From JBFMFE01 sp040752295 (lineage in GTDB: Bacteria > UBP15 > UBA6099 > JBFMBQ01): 26,530 nt of DNA. This document shows positions 1 through 7,003 of this stretch, piece after piece. Below the pieces are notes generated by a model. The model saw only the letters and a program-made list of their open reading frames with translations, searched no databases and was not told where the DNA came from. The number at the start of each line of letters is the position of its first letter. Position 1 is the first letter of the stretch. Both the position numbers and the translations under genes were made by a program. The stretch lies in assembly GCA_040752295.1 (NCBI GenBank), contig JBFMFE010000064.1:1-26530 (forward strand), given 5' to 3'.

Positions 1-213
1 ACGCCTCAACGACTCTTCGTAACGCCTCCCGGAACAGAAGGCTCCAGCCACGCGCAGCCCCCAGCCCCACAATCATACCACAACCAGGCGCTCACAGCGC
101 CCCGTTCCTGCCTGCCCTCTCCACCTCGATACCAGATTCTCACCCCACCTTCGCCCCCGCGCCACCCACCACCCCCCATTCATTCCGCACCGCTGGCGGC
201 GGGCGGCGCGCGG
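1..213. other. Gene-free, C-rich left edge
   Basis: I see no credible gene here. By hand count the first 180 bases are about half C and only about 15% G, so the plus strand is strongly pyrimidine-rich. A perfect 6-bp hairpin (GGCGCT, loop CAC, AGCGCC) lies at 87-101. On the minus strand an extended -10-like TATGAT (plus 72-77) sits just beyond it, without a recognisable -35 box. Minus-strand frames running in from the peptidase gene are shadows. Confidence 0.5.
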
Positions 214-242
214 TTGACAGGAAGTGAGACGTGGTAAAAAAT
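214..242 (+). promoter_or_regulatory. Probable sigma70 promoter for the peptidase gene
   Basis: A perfect -35 box TTGACA (214-219) is followed after 17 nt by AAAAAT (237-242), which matches four of six -10 positions. The predicted start near 249 leaves a leader of about 42 nt holding the GGAGG ribosome site before the ATG at 291. Confidence 0.5.
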
Positions 243-290
243 GTGGCGCGGGACTGATCCATTTAAGTTCTCGAACGGAGGCGCGACGTC

Positions 291-2027
291 ATGAGGAAAA
301 CACTGTTCGCGGCGATTGTTCTTTTCACGCTCTCGGCGGCGGCGGCGCCGGTCCGCGCGAAGACCGTGCTCGAGACGGACGAACGGATCAGCGCAATCCG
401 GGAGGAAGCCGAGTCGCTTGTGCTCATCCAGTCCGTCCTTTCGTGGTACTCGCGGACCCAGGGGGAGGAGAGCATACTTGAACTGACTTACAGGGGGCAC
501 GAGGGGCTTTTCCGGAAGGAGAACGCCCTCTACATCGAAAAGCTCCTCTCGGAAAAGGGCGGGGAGCTGAGCGGGGAGGAGAGACGCGCTCTGAAGTTTC
601 TGAGGGACTACGTAGCGGCGGAGTACATCGGGCTTGACACCGCTCACTTCGACGACGAGATCAACAACGCGGAAGCGGAGGCGAAAGTGACGGTGGATTT
701 CATGGCGGGCGAGATCGCGTACCGCGACCTCAACGGGCTGCTCGACAACGAAAAGGACCCGGACAACCGCAAGAAGCTCCAGGCGGCGCAGGCTTCGGTG
801 TGGGAGAAGGTTCTCAACCCCATACACGAGCGCATGGAGGAGCGCGTGAGGGAACTCGCGGTCGAGTTCGGCTACAGTGACTACGTGGCGATGTCCGAGG
901 AGCTTCGGTGGGTGAATCTCAAGGAACTCATCCGGGTTTCGCAGGAATACATCAGTGAGTCCGACGCCCTGTACCGCGGGCTGCTCGAGAAGGAAGTCCG
1001 GGAAGTGATGGGTTTTCCGCTCGAAAAGTTCAGCCGTTCGGACATCGGGTACTTCGCCCAGGTGCCTTACTTCACGCCGTACTTTCCGGCGGAGCTTGTG
1101 GTTCCGGCTTTCAGGTACTTCATCGAAGGCATAGGGCTTGACCTCACGACGGCGGCGGGCACGCAGATACTCATAGACGAGGAAAAGCGTCCGAAGAAGC
1201 ACCCGCGCGCGGCGTGTTATTCCATCCGCGTCCCGCGCGACATCCGCGTCACGGTGAAGCCGTCCAGCGGCGTGCCCGATTTCGAGACCTTTTTCCACGA
1301 GGGCGGTCACGCGCTTCACTTCGGCAACACCGCCGCCGGGACGTGGGAATTTCAGGAACTCGGAAACAACGCGGTCACGGAGGCGTACGCGATTTTCTTC
1401 GAGAACATGTGGGGCAACCCCGGCTGGCTGAACAGGTACCGTGAGCTTGTGAGAGACTACAACAGGCTGATCGCCCCCGCGGGGGCGGTCCCCGAACTCA
1501 CCGACGCAGACGTCGGCAAACTCCTGCGCAACCGCGCCTTCTGGAACGTCTACTTCGTGCGCAGATACAACGGGGCGAAACTTCTGTACGAGAGCATACT
1601 CCACGGGGGGGACGAATCATACTACCGCGATTACTACAAGGGACAGACGGAAGACCTGCAGGAGGTTTACCGGGCGCTGTTCAGCGACGCGTACGGGTTC
1701 GCGCTGACGCCCGCGGACGCGCTGAGGTTCCGCACCGACGTGGACGCCTTCTTTTACTCTGCGGACTACGCCCGCGCGTTTTTTCTCGCCGCCCAGCTTG
1801 AGGAAGGACTGGAGAAGATGTTCGGCGGGGACTGGTTCGAGAACCCGGCGGCGGGGAAGTTCCTGAGGGAGAAACTCTGGGCGACGGGGAACATGCTCCA
1901 GGCGGACGAAGTGGCGAGGGAACTGGGCTACGGGGGCGTGGACGCCGGAGCGTTCAGACGGCGCGTTGAGCGGATGCTGAAGCAGAGCGGGGATTTGATG
2001 AAGGAAGGCGCGGGCGGGAGGCAATAA
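291..2027 (+). CDS. Secreted M2/M3-like gluzincin zinc metallopeptidase
   Basis: This 578-residue protein is a zinc peptidase of the gluzincin group (clan MA, closest in feel to families M2/M3). Residues 1-23 form a signal peptide (basic MRK, hydrophobic core, Ala-X-Ala-like cut after PVRA), so it should act outside the cytoplasm. The zinc site is HEGGH at 336-340, in the context FFHEGGHALHFG, and the third ligand is probably Glu364 in VTEAYAIFFEN. That is 24 residues after the second His, as expected for the group. The rest is mostly helical, in line with the M2/M3 fold. GGAGG lies about 8 nt before the ATG. The substrate cannot be told: oligopeptidase and carboxydipeptidase activities both occur in these families. 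It appears monocistronic, since the SRP RNA promoter starts about 50 nt after its stop. Confidence 0.85.
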   Translation: MRKTLFAAIVLFTLSAAAAPVRAKTVLETDERISAIREEAESLVLIQSVLSWYSRTQGEESILELTYRGHEGLFRKENALYIEKLLSEKGGELSGEERRALKFLRDYVAAEYIGLDTAHFDDEINNAEAEAKVTVDFMAGEIAYRDLNGLLDNEKDPDNRKKLQAAQASVWEKVLNPIHERMEERVRELAVEFGYSDYVAMSEELRWVNLKELIRVSQEYISESDALYRGLLEKEVREVMGFPLEKFSRSDIGYFAQVPYFTPYFPAELVVPAFRYFIEGIGLDLTTAAGTQILIDEEKRPKKHPRAACYSIRVPRDIRVTVKPSSGVPDFETFFHEGGHALHFGNTAAGTWEFQELGNNAVTEAYAIFFENMWGNPGWLNRYRELVRDYNRLIAPAGAVPELTDADVGKLLRNRAFWNVYFVRRYNGAKLLYESILHGGDESYYRDYYKGQTEDLQEVYRALFSDAYGFALTPADALRFRTDVDAFFYSADYARAFFLAAQLEEGLEKMFGGDWFENPAAGKFLREKLWATGNMLQADEVARELGYGGVDAGAFRRRVERMLKQSGDLMKEGAGGRQ

Positions 2028-2074
2028 GCCCGTTCGGGAAGCCGTTACGCCGCGCGTGAACAAAGAGCGGTTTC

Positions 2075-2103
2075 TTGAAAACGCGGGACGCGGCGGGTAT
2101 AAT
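2075..2103 (+). promoter_or_regulatory. Strong sigma70 promoter for SRP RNA
   Basis: TTGAAA (2075-2080), a 17-nt spacer and a perfect TATAAT (2098-2103) form a near-consensus promoter. Transcription should start near 2110, about 98 nt before the mature SRP RNA end inferred from base pairing, so the primary transcript would be a precursor. It is the only good promoter I see ahead of dnaX. Confidence 0.75.
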
Positions 2104-2207
2104 TCAACGCTGCGAACGGAGGAAGGTCTGCGCGGACGTGGAGTCCGGGCGGGAGAGTGCCCGGTTTCGCGGCTTGACCCGGATGAATTATCCGAGGGTT
2201 GAAGAAT

Positions 2208-2480
2208 AGACCGTGCTAGACGGGGAGGTAGCGGCACCCTGAACCCGAAATCCGCTATAGCGGGGTTGAATCCCGTTCCGAGGTCTCGCCTTGTCCGGTC
2301 TGCCCGCGGCAAGCGGCGCTGACGACCGGGACCCGCGCAAAGGACGGCTGTGAACCCCGTCAGGGCCGGAAGGCAGCAGCGGTAAGCAGTGCGGTTCTTG
2401 TGCCGCGGGACATCCTGATCCGAGCCGGCTGCCGCCGTAACGCGGGGAAGGCGACGAACGAAGAACGGTGCACGGTCTTT
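2208..2480 (+). ncRNA. ffs: Large bacterial SRP RNA (scRNA, with Alu domain)
   Basis: This is the RNA of the signal recognition particle, which binds Ffh and targets membrane and secreted proteins. The Alu-domain signature GGGGAGGTAGCGG lies around 2220-2232, followed by the paired CCCGAAATCCGCTATAGCGGG stretch. The S-domain hairpin (domain IV) is near 2355-2385, with GTCAGG, the GGAA tetraloop in CCGGAAGG, and the AGCAGCGG side. The ends pair perfectly: AGACCGTGC (2208-2216) with GCACGGTCT (2470-2478). This fixes a length of about 273 nt, close to the Bacillus subtilis scRNA. The 3' end GGTGCACGGT also matches that RNA as I remember it. Exact ends are inferred from pairing. Confidence 0.93.
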
Positions 2481-2484
2481 TTTA
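2470..2484 (+). terminator. U-run at the end of SRP RNA
   Basis: Six T residues (2478-2483) follow directly on the 3' arm of the RNA's closing helix, so helix plus U-run can act as the terminator. dnaX starts only about 30 nt further on with no promoter of its own visible, so termination is probably partial. Confidence 0.5.
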
Positions 2485-2513
2485 TTGATCTTCACACGGA
2501 ATTTCAGGCGGCG

Positions 2514-4115
2514 ATGACCTACATATCGCTCTACAGGAAATACCGATCCCAGACGTTCGAGGAGATCGCAGGACAGAACCACATCACGACGACGCTGAAG
2601 AACGCGGTCGGGTCGGGGCGGATCACTCACGCGTACCTCTTTTCCGGTCCGCGCGGGACCGGCAAGACCAGCACCGCCAGGATTCTCGCCAAGGCGCTGA
2701 ACTGCGAGAAGGGACCCACGCCCGACCCCTGCAACGAATGCCACATCTGCGATTCCATCACGAGGGACCTGCTGTTCGACGTGATCGAAATAGACGCCGC
2801 CTCCAACCGCGGGATAGACGACATCCGCGACCTTAAGGAGAAGGTGCGGGTGCCGCCGGTGGAGGCGCGTTTCAAGGTCTACATCATTGACGAGGCGCAC
2901 ATGCTGACGCGGGAGGCGTTCAACGCGCTGCTGAAGACACTTGAGGAGCCGCCGCCGAAGGTCATATTCGTCCTCGCCACGACCGAGCCGCAGAAACTGC
3001 CGCTGACCATACTGTCCAGGTGCCAGAGGTTCGATTTCCGCCGCATCCCGCCGCGGACGATCCGCGAACACCTCTCCGACATCGCGCGCTCTGAAAAGTT
3101 CGAGGTCGAGCCGGAGGCGCTCGACCTGATCGTTCACACCGCCGACGGCTCGATGAGGGACGCAATTTCACTCCTCGATCAGCTCGTGTCATACTCGGGC
3201 GGCGACGTTTCCACCGAGCATTTTCTGGACGTGGCGGGCGCGGTCCGCGGCGGCGAGGCGGCGGATTTCCTGAGCGCCCTGATCGATGGGGACGCCGCGC
3301 GGGGGTTCCGTTTTCTGGACGGGTTCTTCCAGGAGGGTAAGAGCGCCGCCCTTTTTCTCAGGCTTTTTCTTGAACACCTGCGCGACCTCTATTTCCTCAA
3401 AGCCGGCATCGAACCCGGCGAGGGCGTCGGGGCGCGGCGGAACGGCGACGGCGCCCTGAAGGCGCAGGCGGAGAGACTGTCCGCCGGGTCAATCGTGGAG
3501 ATGATGGACGAAGCCTCGCGCGTCGAGGAGCGCATACGGTGGGAAAATTACCCGAGGGTCGTTCTCGAAATCATGATGGTGAAACTACTGCACTCCTTGA
3601 ACAGGGAGAAAGCCGGCGCGGAAACCGCGATGCGCCGGGAAAAGGCGGCAGTGGAAAAAAGTCGTCCCGCGGAAAGACCCCCGGAGACGCCTCCGCCGGA
3701 ACAGCCCGGGGAAGACACCCTCCCCGAGATCGCGGGCGAAATCACCATCGGGCTGATACGGCGCCGCTGGAACCATTTCCTCGCCGGGTTCAAGAAGCAA
3801 TATCTCCCGACATGCATCATACTCTCGTTCGGCTTCCCGCACTCGCTCGAAAACGACACGCTGACCCTGGCGTACGACCGGGATCACCAGTTTCACAAGG
3901 AGCAGATGACCGAGCCGGCGAACGCGGAAAAGGTGGAATCGGCGCTCGACGGGTATTTTGGGAAGCCGCTGAAGCTGAAGGTCCGGTCAATCGAGAATAT
4001 AGAAGGCGGCAGGGTTCCGAAGAAGGCGCCCGAACCGCCTGCTCCGGCAGGGGGACGGAATCTCTCCATCATAGATATGATCCATGAAACGTTTCCCGGC
4101 AGCCGGGAAGTCTGA
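2514..4115 (+). CDS. dnaX: DNA polymerase III subunit gamma/tau
   Basis: This 533-residue protein is the clamp-loader ATPase of the replicative polymerase. The AAA+ module has Walker A GPRGTGKT at 45-52, a four-cysteine zinc site (C64, C73, C76, C79), DEAH at 126-129, a sensor-1 region LATTEPQ near 154-160 and the SRC arginine-finger motif at 168-170. A Pro/Glu-rich linker near 385-410 leads to a tau-type C-terminal domain. I chose the ATG at 2514 because MTYISLYRKYRSQTF is the standard family beginning; an open frame upstream (from 2400) runs back through the SRP RNA and is not coding. The ribosome site is weak (AGGCGGCG). The ybaB start follows after 14 nt. An A6G tract at 3655-3661 lies in the linker but is in the wrong phase for an Escherichia coli-type frameshift. 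Confidence 0.97.
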   Translation: MTYISLYRKYRSQTFEEIAGQNHITTTLKNAVGSGRITHAYLFSGPRGTGKTSTARILAKALNCEKGPTPDPCNECHICDSITRDLLFDVIEIDAASNRGIDDIRDLKEKVRVPPVEARFKVYIIDEAHMLTREAFNALLKTLEEPPPKVIFVLATTEPQKLPLTILSRCQRFDFRRIPPRTIREHLSDIARSEKFEVEPEALDLIVHTADGSMRDAISLLDQLVSYSGGDVSTEHFLDVAGAVRGGEAADFLSALIDGDAARGFRFLDGFFQEGKSAALFLRLFLEHLRDLYFLKAGIEPGEGVGARRNGDGALKAQAERLSAGSIVEMMDEASRVEERIRWENYPRVVLEIMMVKLLHSLNREKAGAETAMRREKAAVEKSRPAERPPETPPPEQPGEDTLPEIAGEITIGLIRRRWNHFLAGFKKQYLPTCIILSFGFPHSLENDTLTLAYDRDHQFHKEQMTEPANAEKVESALDGYFGKPLKLKVRSIENIEGGRVPKKAPEPPAPAGGRNLSIIDMIHETFPGSREV

Positions 4116-4129
4116 ACCGGGGGTGAAAC

Positions 4130-4468
4130 GTGCAGTTCGATATGTCCAGGATGGGGAATCTGCTGAAAAAGATGCAGGACGACCTTGAGCGCGTCCAGTC
4201 CGAGCTTGAGGGCGCGGAGATCACGGGCGCCGACCCGAGCGGGAAGGTGTCCGTGAAGCTGAACGGTCAGAAAGACCTTTTAGAGGTGAAGATTGATCCA
4301 TCCGTCGTTGACCCCGGCGACGTCGAGATGCTCGAAGACCTCGTTCTGTTCGCCGTGCGCGACGGGCTGAAGAAAGCCGACGACTTTTCCCGGGACAAGA
4401 TGGGGCGGCTCACGGCGGGGATACCCGTTCAGAACATACCCGGTTTCAAGATGCCGTTCGGGAAATGA
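4130..4468 (+). CDS. ybaB: YbaB/EbfC nucleoid-associated protein
   Basis: This 112-residue protein belongs to the YbaB/EbfC family, small dimeric DNA-binding proteins that coat DNA. Residues 1-27 form a charged helix (LLKKMQDDLERVQSELE). They are followed by the family's beta region with GKVSVKLNGQKDLLEVKIDP, the acidic VVDPGDVEMLEDLV helix, and the Gly/Pro/Phe-rich tail GIPVQNIPGFKMPF. The start is GTG at 4130, preceded by GGGGGTG at a good distance. It lies between dnaX and recR, its usual place in many bacteria, and the three are probably co-transcribed. Its last bases overlap an upstream open extension of recR but not the recR start chosen here. Confidence 0.95.
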   Translation: MQFDMSRMGNLLKKMQDDLERVQSELEGAEITGADPSGKVSVKLNGQKDLLEVKIDPSVVDPGDVEMLEDLVLFAVRDGLKKADDFSRDKMGRLTAGIPVQNIPGFKMPFGK

Positions 4469-4545
4469 CCGTCTCCGCCCAGCCGCTGCGCGCGCGGGGC
4501 GTGACCGCGCGCGGTGAGAGACGGGTTTCGACTCGGGGGCGTAAA

Positions 4546-5139
4546 GTGTTTCCCAAGCCCATGCGGATGCTAATGGACGCGTTCAAGAAGCTGCCCGGCA
4601 TCGGACCGAAGGCTGCGTACCGCATGGCGGTGTCCATCCTCGGCATGCCGTACGAGGAAGCGAGGGAAATCGCGCGGGCGATCATGCTCGTCAAAAAAAG
4701 CATCGCGCTGTGTTCGGTGTGCTGCAACTTCACCGACGTGGACCCGTGCCTCATCTGCTCGGACGGGAACCGCGACCAGGGCTTCATCTGCGTCGTGGAG
4801 GAACCCGAGGACGTGGAAGCCCTCGAGCGCGGCGGCAGCCATCCGGGCGTGTACCACGTTCTGGGGGGGCGCATATCCGCGCTTGAAGGGGTCGGTCCGG
4901 AGAAGCTGCGCGTCCGGGAACTCTTCGAGCGGGTGAAGAAAGGCGGCGTTCGCGAGGTGCTGATCGCCACCGATCCCAACGTTGAGGGCGAGGCGACCGC
5001 CATGCACATCGCCCGCGAACTCAAGACCCTCGGCGTGCGCGCCACCCGCCCGGCGCGTGGAATCCCCGCCGGCGCGGATATAAAATACATAGACGGAGAC
5101 ACGCTCTCGCAGGCGCTCCGCGCCAGGCAGGAACTTTGA
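4546..5139 (+). CDS. recR: Recombination mediator protein RecR
   Basis: RecR works with RecO (and RecF) to load RecA at gaps. The protein shows the helix-hairpin-helix LPGIGPKAAYRM near residue 17, a C4 zinc finger (CSVC then CLIC), and a Toprim domain (ICVVEEPEDVEAL, then VLIATDPNVEGEATA). The C-terminal stretch carries RPARGIPAGADIKYID, equivalent to the usual RLARGLPVGGDLEY. I chose GTG at 4546: a GGGGG ribosome site lies 6 nt upstream, and the resulting 197 residues match the family length of about 200. The frame is also open from an ATG at 4465 overlapping the ybaB stop, which would add 27 Arg-rich residues with no family counterpart. Confidence 0.95.
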   Translation: MFPKPMRMLMDAFKKLPGIGPKAAYRMAVSILGMPYEEAREIARAIMLVKKSIALCSVCCNFTDVDPCLICSDGNRDQGFICVVEEPEDVEALERGGSHPGVYHVLGGRISALEGVGPEKLRVRELFERVKKGGVREVLIATDPNVEGEATAMHIARELKTLGVRATRPARGIPAGADIKYIDGDTLSQALRARQEL

Positions 5140-5198
5140 ACGTTCCGCCTGCGCCGCCGCCGGAAATCGTGAACGGGACCGGCGGCGGTAGTGACCGG

Positions 5199-5221
5199 AT
5201 TATTCATGCTTCACGAATAAT
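5199..5221. promoter_or_regulatory. 23-bp palindrome between recR and the NYN gene
   Basis: ATTATTCATG (5199-5208) and CACGAATAAT (5212-5221) form 10-bp arms with one mismatch around a 3-bp centre. It is an AT-rich island in a GC-rich region, 45 nt before the next start codon. It could be an operator or an RNA hairpin; there is no U-run, so a terminator is unlikely. Confidence 0.4.
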
Positions 5222-5266
5222 TCGGGGAGGAAAATACAAGAACGGAAACCCATGGGGGCAAACTAA

Positions 5267-5821
5267 ATGGTTACAGGACAGAGAACGGGCAAAACGCAGG
5301 CGTCGAGACCTCCCGTGCCGAGGCAGCGCGCGAAAAGCATGATGGCGACGAGAAGGGTGGGCGTCTTCGTTGACGTGCAGAACCTCTTTTATTCCGCAAA
5401 GCACCAGTACGGCTCCAAGGTGGACTTTTCCAAGCTCCTCGACCTTTGCGTGGACGAACGGCAGCTTATTCGCGCCGTAGCCTACATCGTCCAGACTCCC
5501 GACATTGACCAGTCGAGCTTCATCAACATACTGAACATGATAGGGTTCGAGATCAAGTCCAAGGACCTCAAGCTGCGCCCGGACGGCACGGCGAAAGGCG
5601 ACTGGGACATGGGCATCGCCATTGACACCATCGCCATGGCGGACCGGCTCGACGTGATCATACTCGTCTCCGGCGACGGCGACTTCGTCGAACTCGTCCA
5701 CATGCTCAAGGCGAAGGGCGTCGTCACGGAAGTGGTGTCCTTTCCGAGCAACACCTCCGAGGAGCTGAAAAGGGCGGCGACAAGGTACATCCCCCTCGGC
5801 ACCGAGATTCTCTACCGCTGA
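5267..5821 (+). CDS. NYN-domain (LabA/DUF88-like) protein, putative ribonuclease
   Basis: This 184-residue protein has the NYN domain, a PIN-like fold associated with RNA cleavage. The first 30 residues are basic and low in complexity. The domain then runs from about 31 to 180: GVFVDVQNLFY carries Asp36 and Asn39, GDWDMGIAID carries Asp114 and Asp120, and VSGDGDF carries Asp137 and Asp139. These are the expected acidic metal-binding positions. The end IPLGTEILYR is typical of the LabA/DUF88 group. The start ATG at 5267 has GGGGGC about 8 nt upstream; a second ATG pair at residues 25-26 would remove the basic tail but lacks a good ribosome site. Activity is inferred from the family, and the RNA target is unknown. 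Confidence 0.88.
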   Translation: MVTGQRTGKTQASRPPVPRQRAKSMMATRRVGVFVDVQNLFYSAKHQYGSKVDFSKLLDLCVDERQLIRAVAYIVQTPDIDQSSFINILNMIGFEIKSKDLKLRPDGTAKGDWDMGIAIDTIAMADRLDVIILVSGDGDFVELVHMLKAKGVVTEVVSFPSNTSEELKRAATRYIPLGTEILYR

Positions 5822-5880
5822 CGACCGCGGGAAAGCCCGGTCCGCCCGCCGATGAAAATCGGAATCCCGGACGGAAGACC

Positions 5881-6945
5881 GTGAACGGAATCGAAAGGGT
5901 CTATCGCGCCATAGAGTTCAGAGCGCCGGACAGGGTGCCCTTCCTCAGCGTCATACCGGCGCTCAGCGACATTTTTTTCATCACGTACACGCCGGCGAAA
6001 ACCTGGCAGCCCGAGAAAGGGTTCTACCCTAAAATACATTTTCTCATCGCCGCCGCCGGCGACTGGCGGCCGCGCAGACCGCTTCCCCTCGGCTGGGCGT
6101 TCTCCGGGAAGCCGCTCCAGGACGAGTTCGGCTGCGTGTGGAAGACGCGTTCCGCACACGACCTGGGGCAGGTGTCGCGTCACCCGTTGAAGGACTGGTC
6201 GGCGCTCGAGACGTTCCGCGTCCCGAACCCGCGCCTGCCCGAACGGTTCACCACGTTCAGGCGGCTGCGGAATCTCTTCGGACGCGGCTTGTTCACGATC
6301 GGCGACCTCGGAAACGGCGTCTGGGAGCGAAGTCACTTCCTCAGGGGATTCGAGGAGATCATGATGGACCTCGTCGTAAACACCAGCGAGGTGCAGCGTC
6401 TCATGGACAGGCTGATCGAGGAATGGTACATCGGACTGATGGACATGTATGCCCGCTGCGGATGCCACGCCGTCATCATGACGGACGACTGGGGCACGCA
6501 GCGGAACCTCATGATCTCCCCCGAGACGTGGCGCCGCGTCTTCAAGCCGCGCTATGAACGTCTCATCGGCGCCGCTCACGCCGGAAAAATGAAGTTTTTC
6601 CTGCACAGTTGCGGCGACATCAGGGCGATAGTCCCAGACCTCATCGAGATCGGACTCGACGTGCTCCAGAAGGACGACATGGAGTGTCTCGGTCTTGACT
6701 ATCTCGAAGAGAACGTGTCCGGGAAACTGTGCCTCATGGGACCGCTCGACCTTCAGCGCGTTCTTCCACGCGCCGCGCCGCGCGGAATCGAGCGCGAGGT
6801 GAAAAGGACAATCGGCGCCGTTGGAAAAAAGAACGGCGGGCTGATCGGCATGATCTACGCCCAGCCCGAAGCGGTCGGCATTCCCTGGTACAAGTTCGCC
6901 CTGATGCATTATTATTTTCACCGCCACGGAAAATACCCCGTGTGA
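5881..6945 (+). CDS. Uroporphyrinogen decarboxylase (URO-D) family protein
   Basis: This 354-residue protein belongs to the URO-D superfamily, which includes haem-pathway HemE and the corrinoid methyltransferases MtaA and MtbA. It begins with NGIERVYRAIEFRAPDRVPF, the usual first helix of the methyltransferase-like branch. MTDDWGTQRNLMISPETW and the HSCGD loop (His242, Cys244) are also characteristic. His-X-Cys matches two zinc ligands of MtaA/MtbA. The expected third Cys, in a C-terminal Pro-Gly-Cys loop, is not seen: the equivalent stretch reads GLIGMIYAQPEAVGIP. The start is GTG at 5881 with GGAAG upstream. I would not call it hemE. A methyl-transfer or demethylation role on an unknown substrate is the best guess; no corrinoid protein is adjacent. 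Confidence 0.85.
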   Translation: MNGIERVYRAIEFRAPDRVPFLSVIPALSDIFFITYTPAKTWQPEKGFYPKIHFLIAAAGDWRPRRPLPLGWAFSGKPLQDEFGCVWKTRSAHDLGQVSRHPLKDWSALETFRVPNPRLPERFTTFRRLRNLFGRGLFTIGDLGNGVWERSHFLRGFEEIMMDLVVNTSEVQRLMDRLIEEWYIGLMDMYARCGCHAVIMTDDWGTQRNLMISPETWRRVFKPRYERLIGAAHAGKMKFFLHSCGDIRAIVPDLIEIGLDVLQKDDMECLGLDYLEENVSGKLCLMGPLDLQRVLPRAAPRGIEREVKRTIGAVGKKNGGLIGMIYAQPEAVGIPWYKFALMHYYFHRHGKYPV

Positions 6946-6960
6946 GACCGCGCAGGGATG

Positions 6961-6989
6961 TTGTCTCGTTTCCCATGCGGCGCGATAAT
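6961..6989 (+). promoter_or_regulatory. Possible promoter for the VWA-DUF4159 pair
   Basis: TTGTCT (6961-6966), 17 nt, GATAAT (6984-6989). The predicted start near 6996 leaves only about 8 nt before the ATG at 7004 and would cut into the GAGAAGG ribosome site (6993-6999). Either the mRNA is nearly leaderless or this match is chance. Confidence 0.3.
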
Positions 6990-7003
6990 CTTGAGAAGGC
7001 GCC

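Noticed and set aside
2110..2207. tRNA or selenocysteine-tRNA-like gene (begins GGAAGG)
   Set aside because: No matching acceptor end, no T-loop GGTTCGA motif and no cloverleaf can be drawn.
180..3137. Long minus-strand frames opposite the peptidase and dnaX
   Set aside because: Composition is Arg/Val/Leu-rich with no motifs; the plus strand encodes clear enzymes and an RNA gene.
3655..3661. A6G tract in the dnaX linker as a programmed frameshift site for the short gamma form
   Set aside because: The reading phase is GAA AAA AGT, not the AAA AAG needed for the Escherichia coli-type slip, and the -1 frame stays open to about 4087 instead of ending at once. Polymerase slippage remains possible but unsupported.
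4465..4545. ATG overlapping the ybaB stop as the recR start
   Set aside because: It would add 27 Arg-rich residues not found in RecR. The GTG at 4546 has a GGGGG site and gives the family length.
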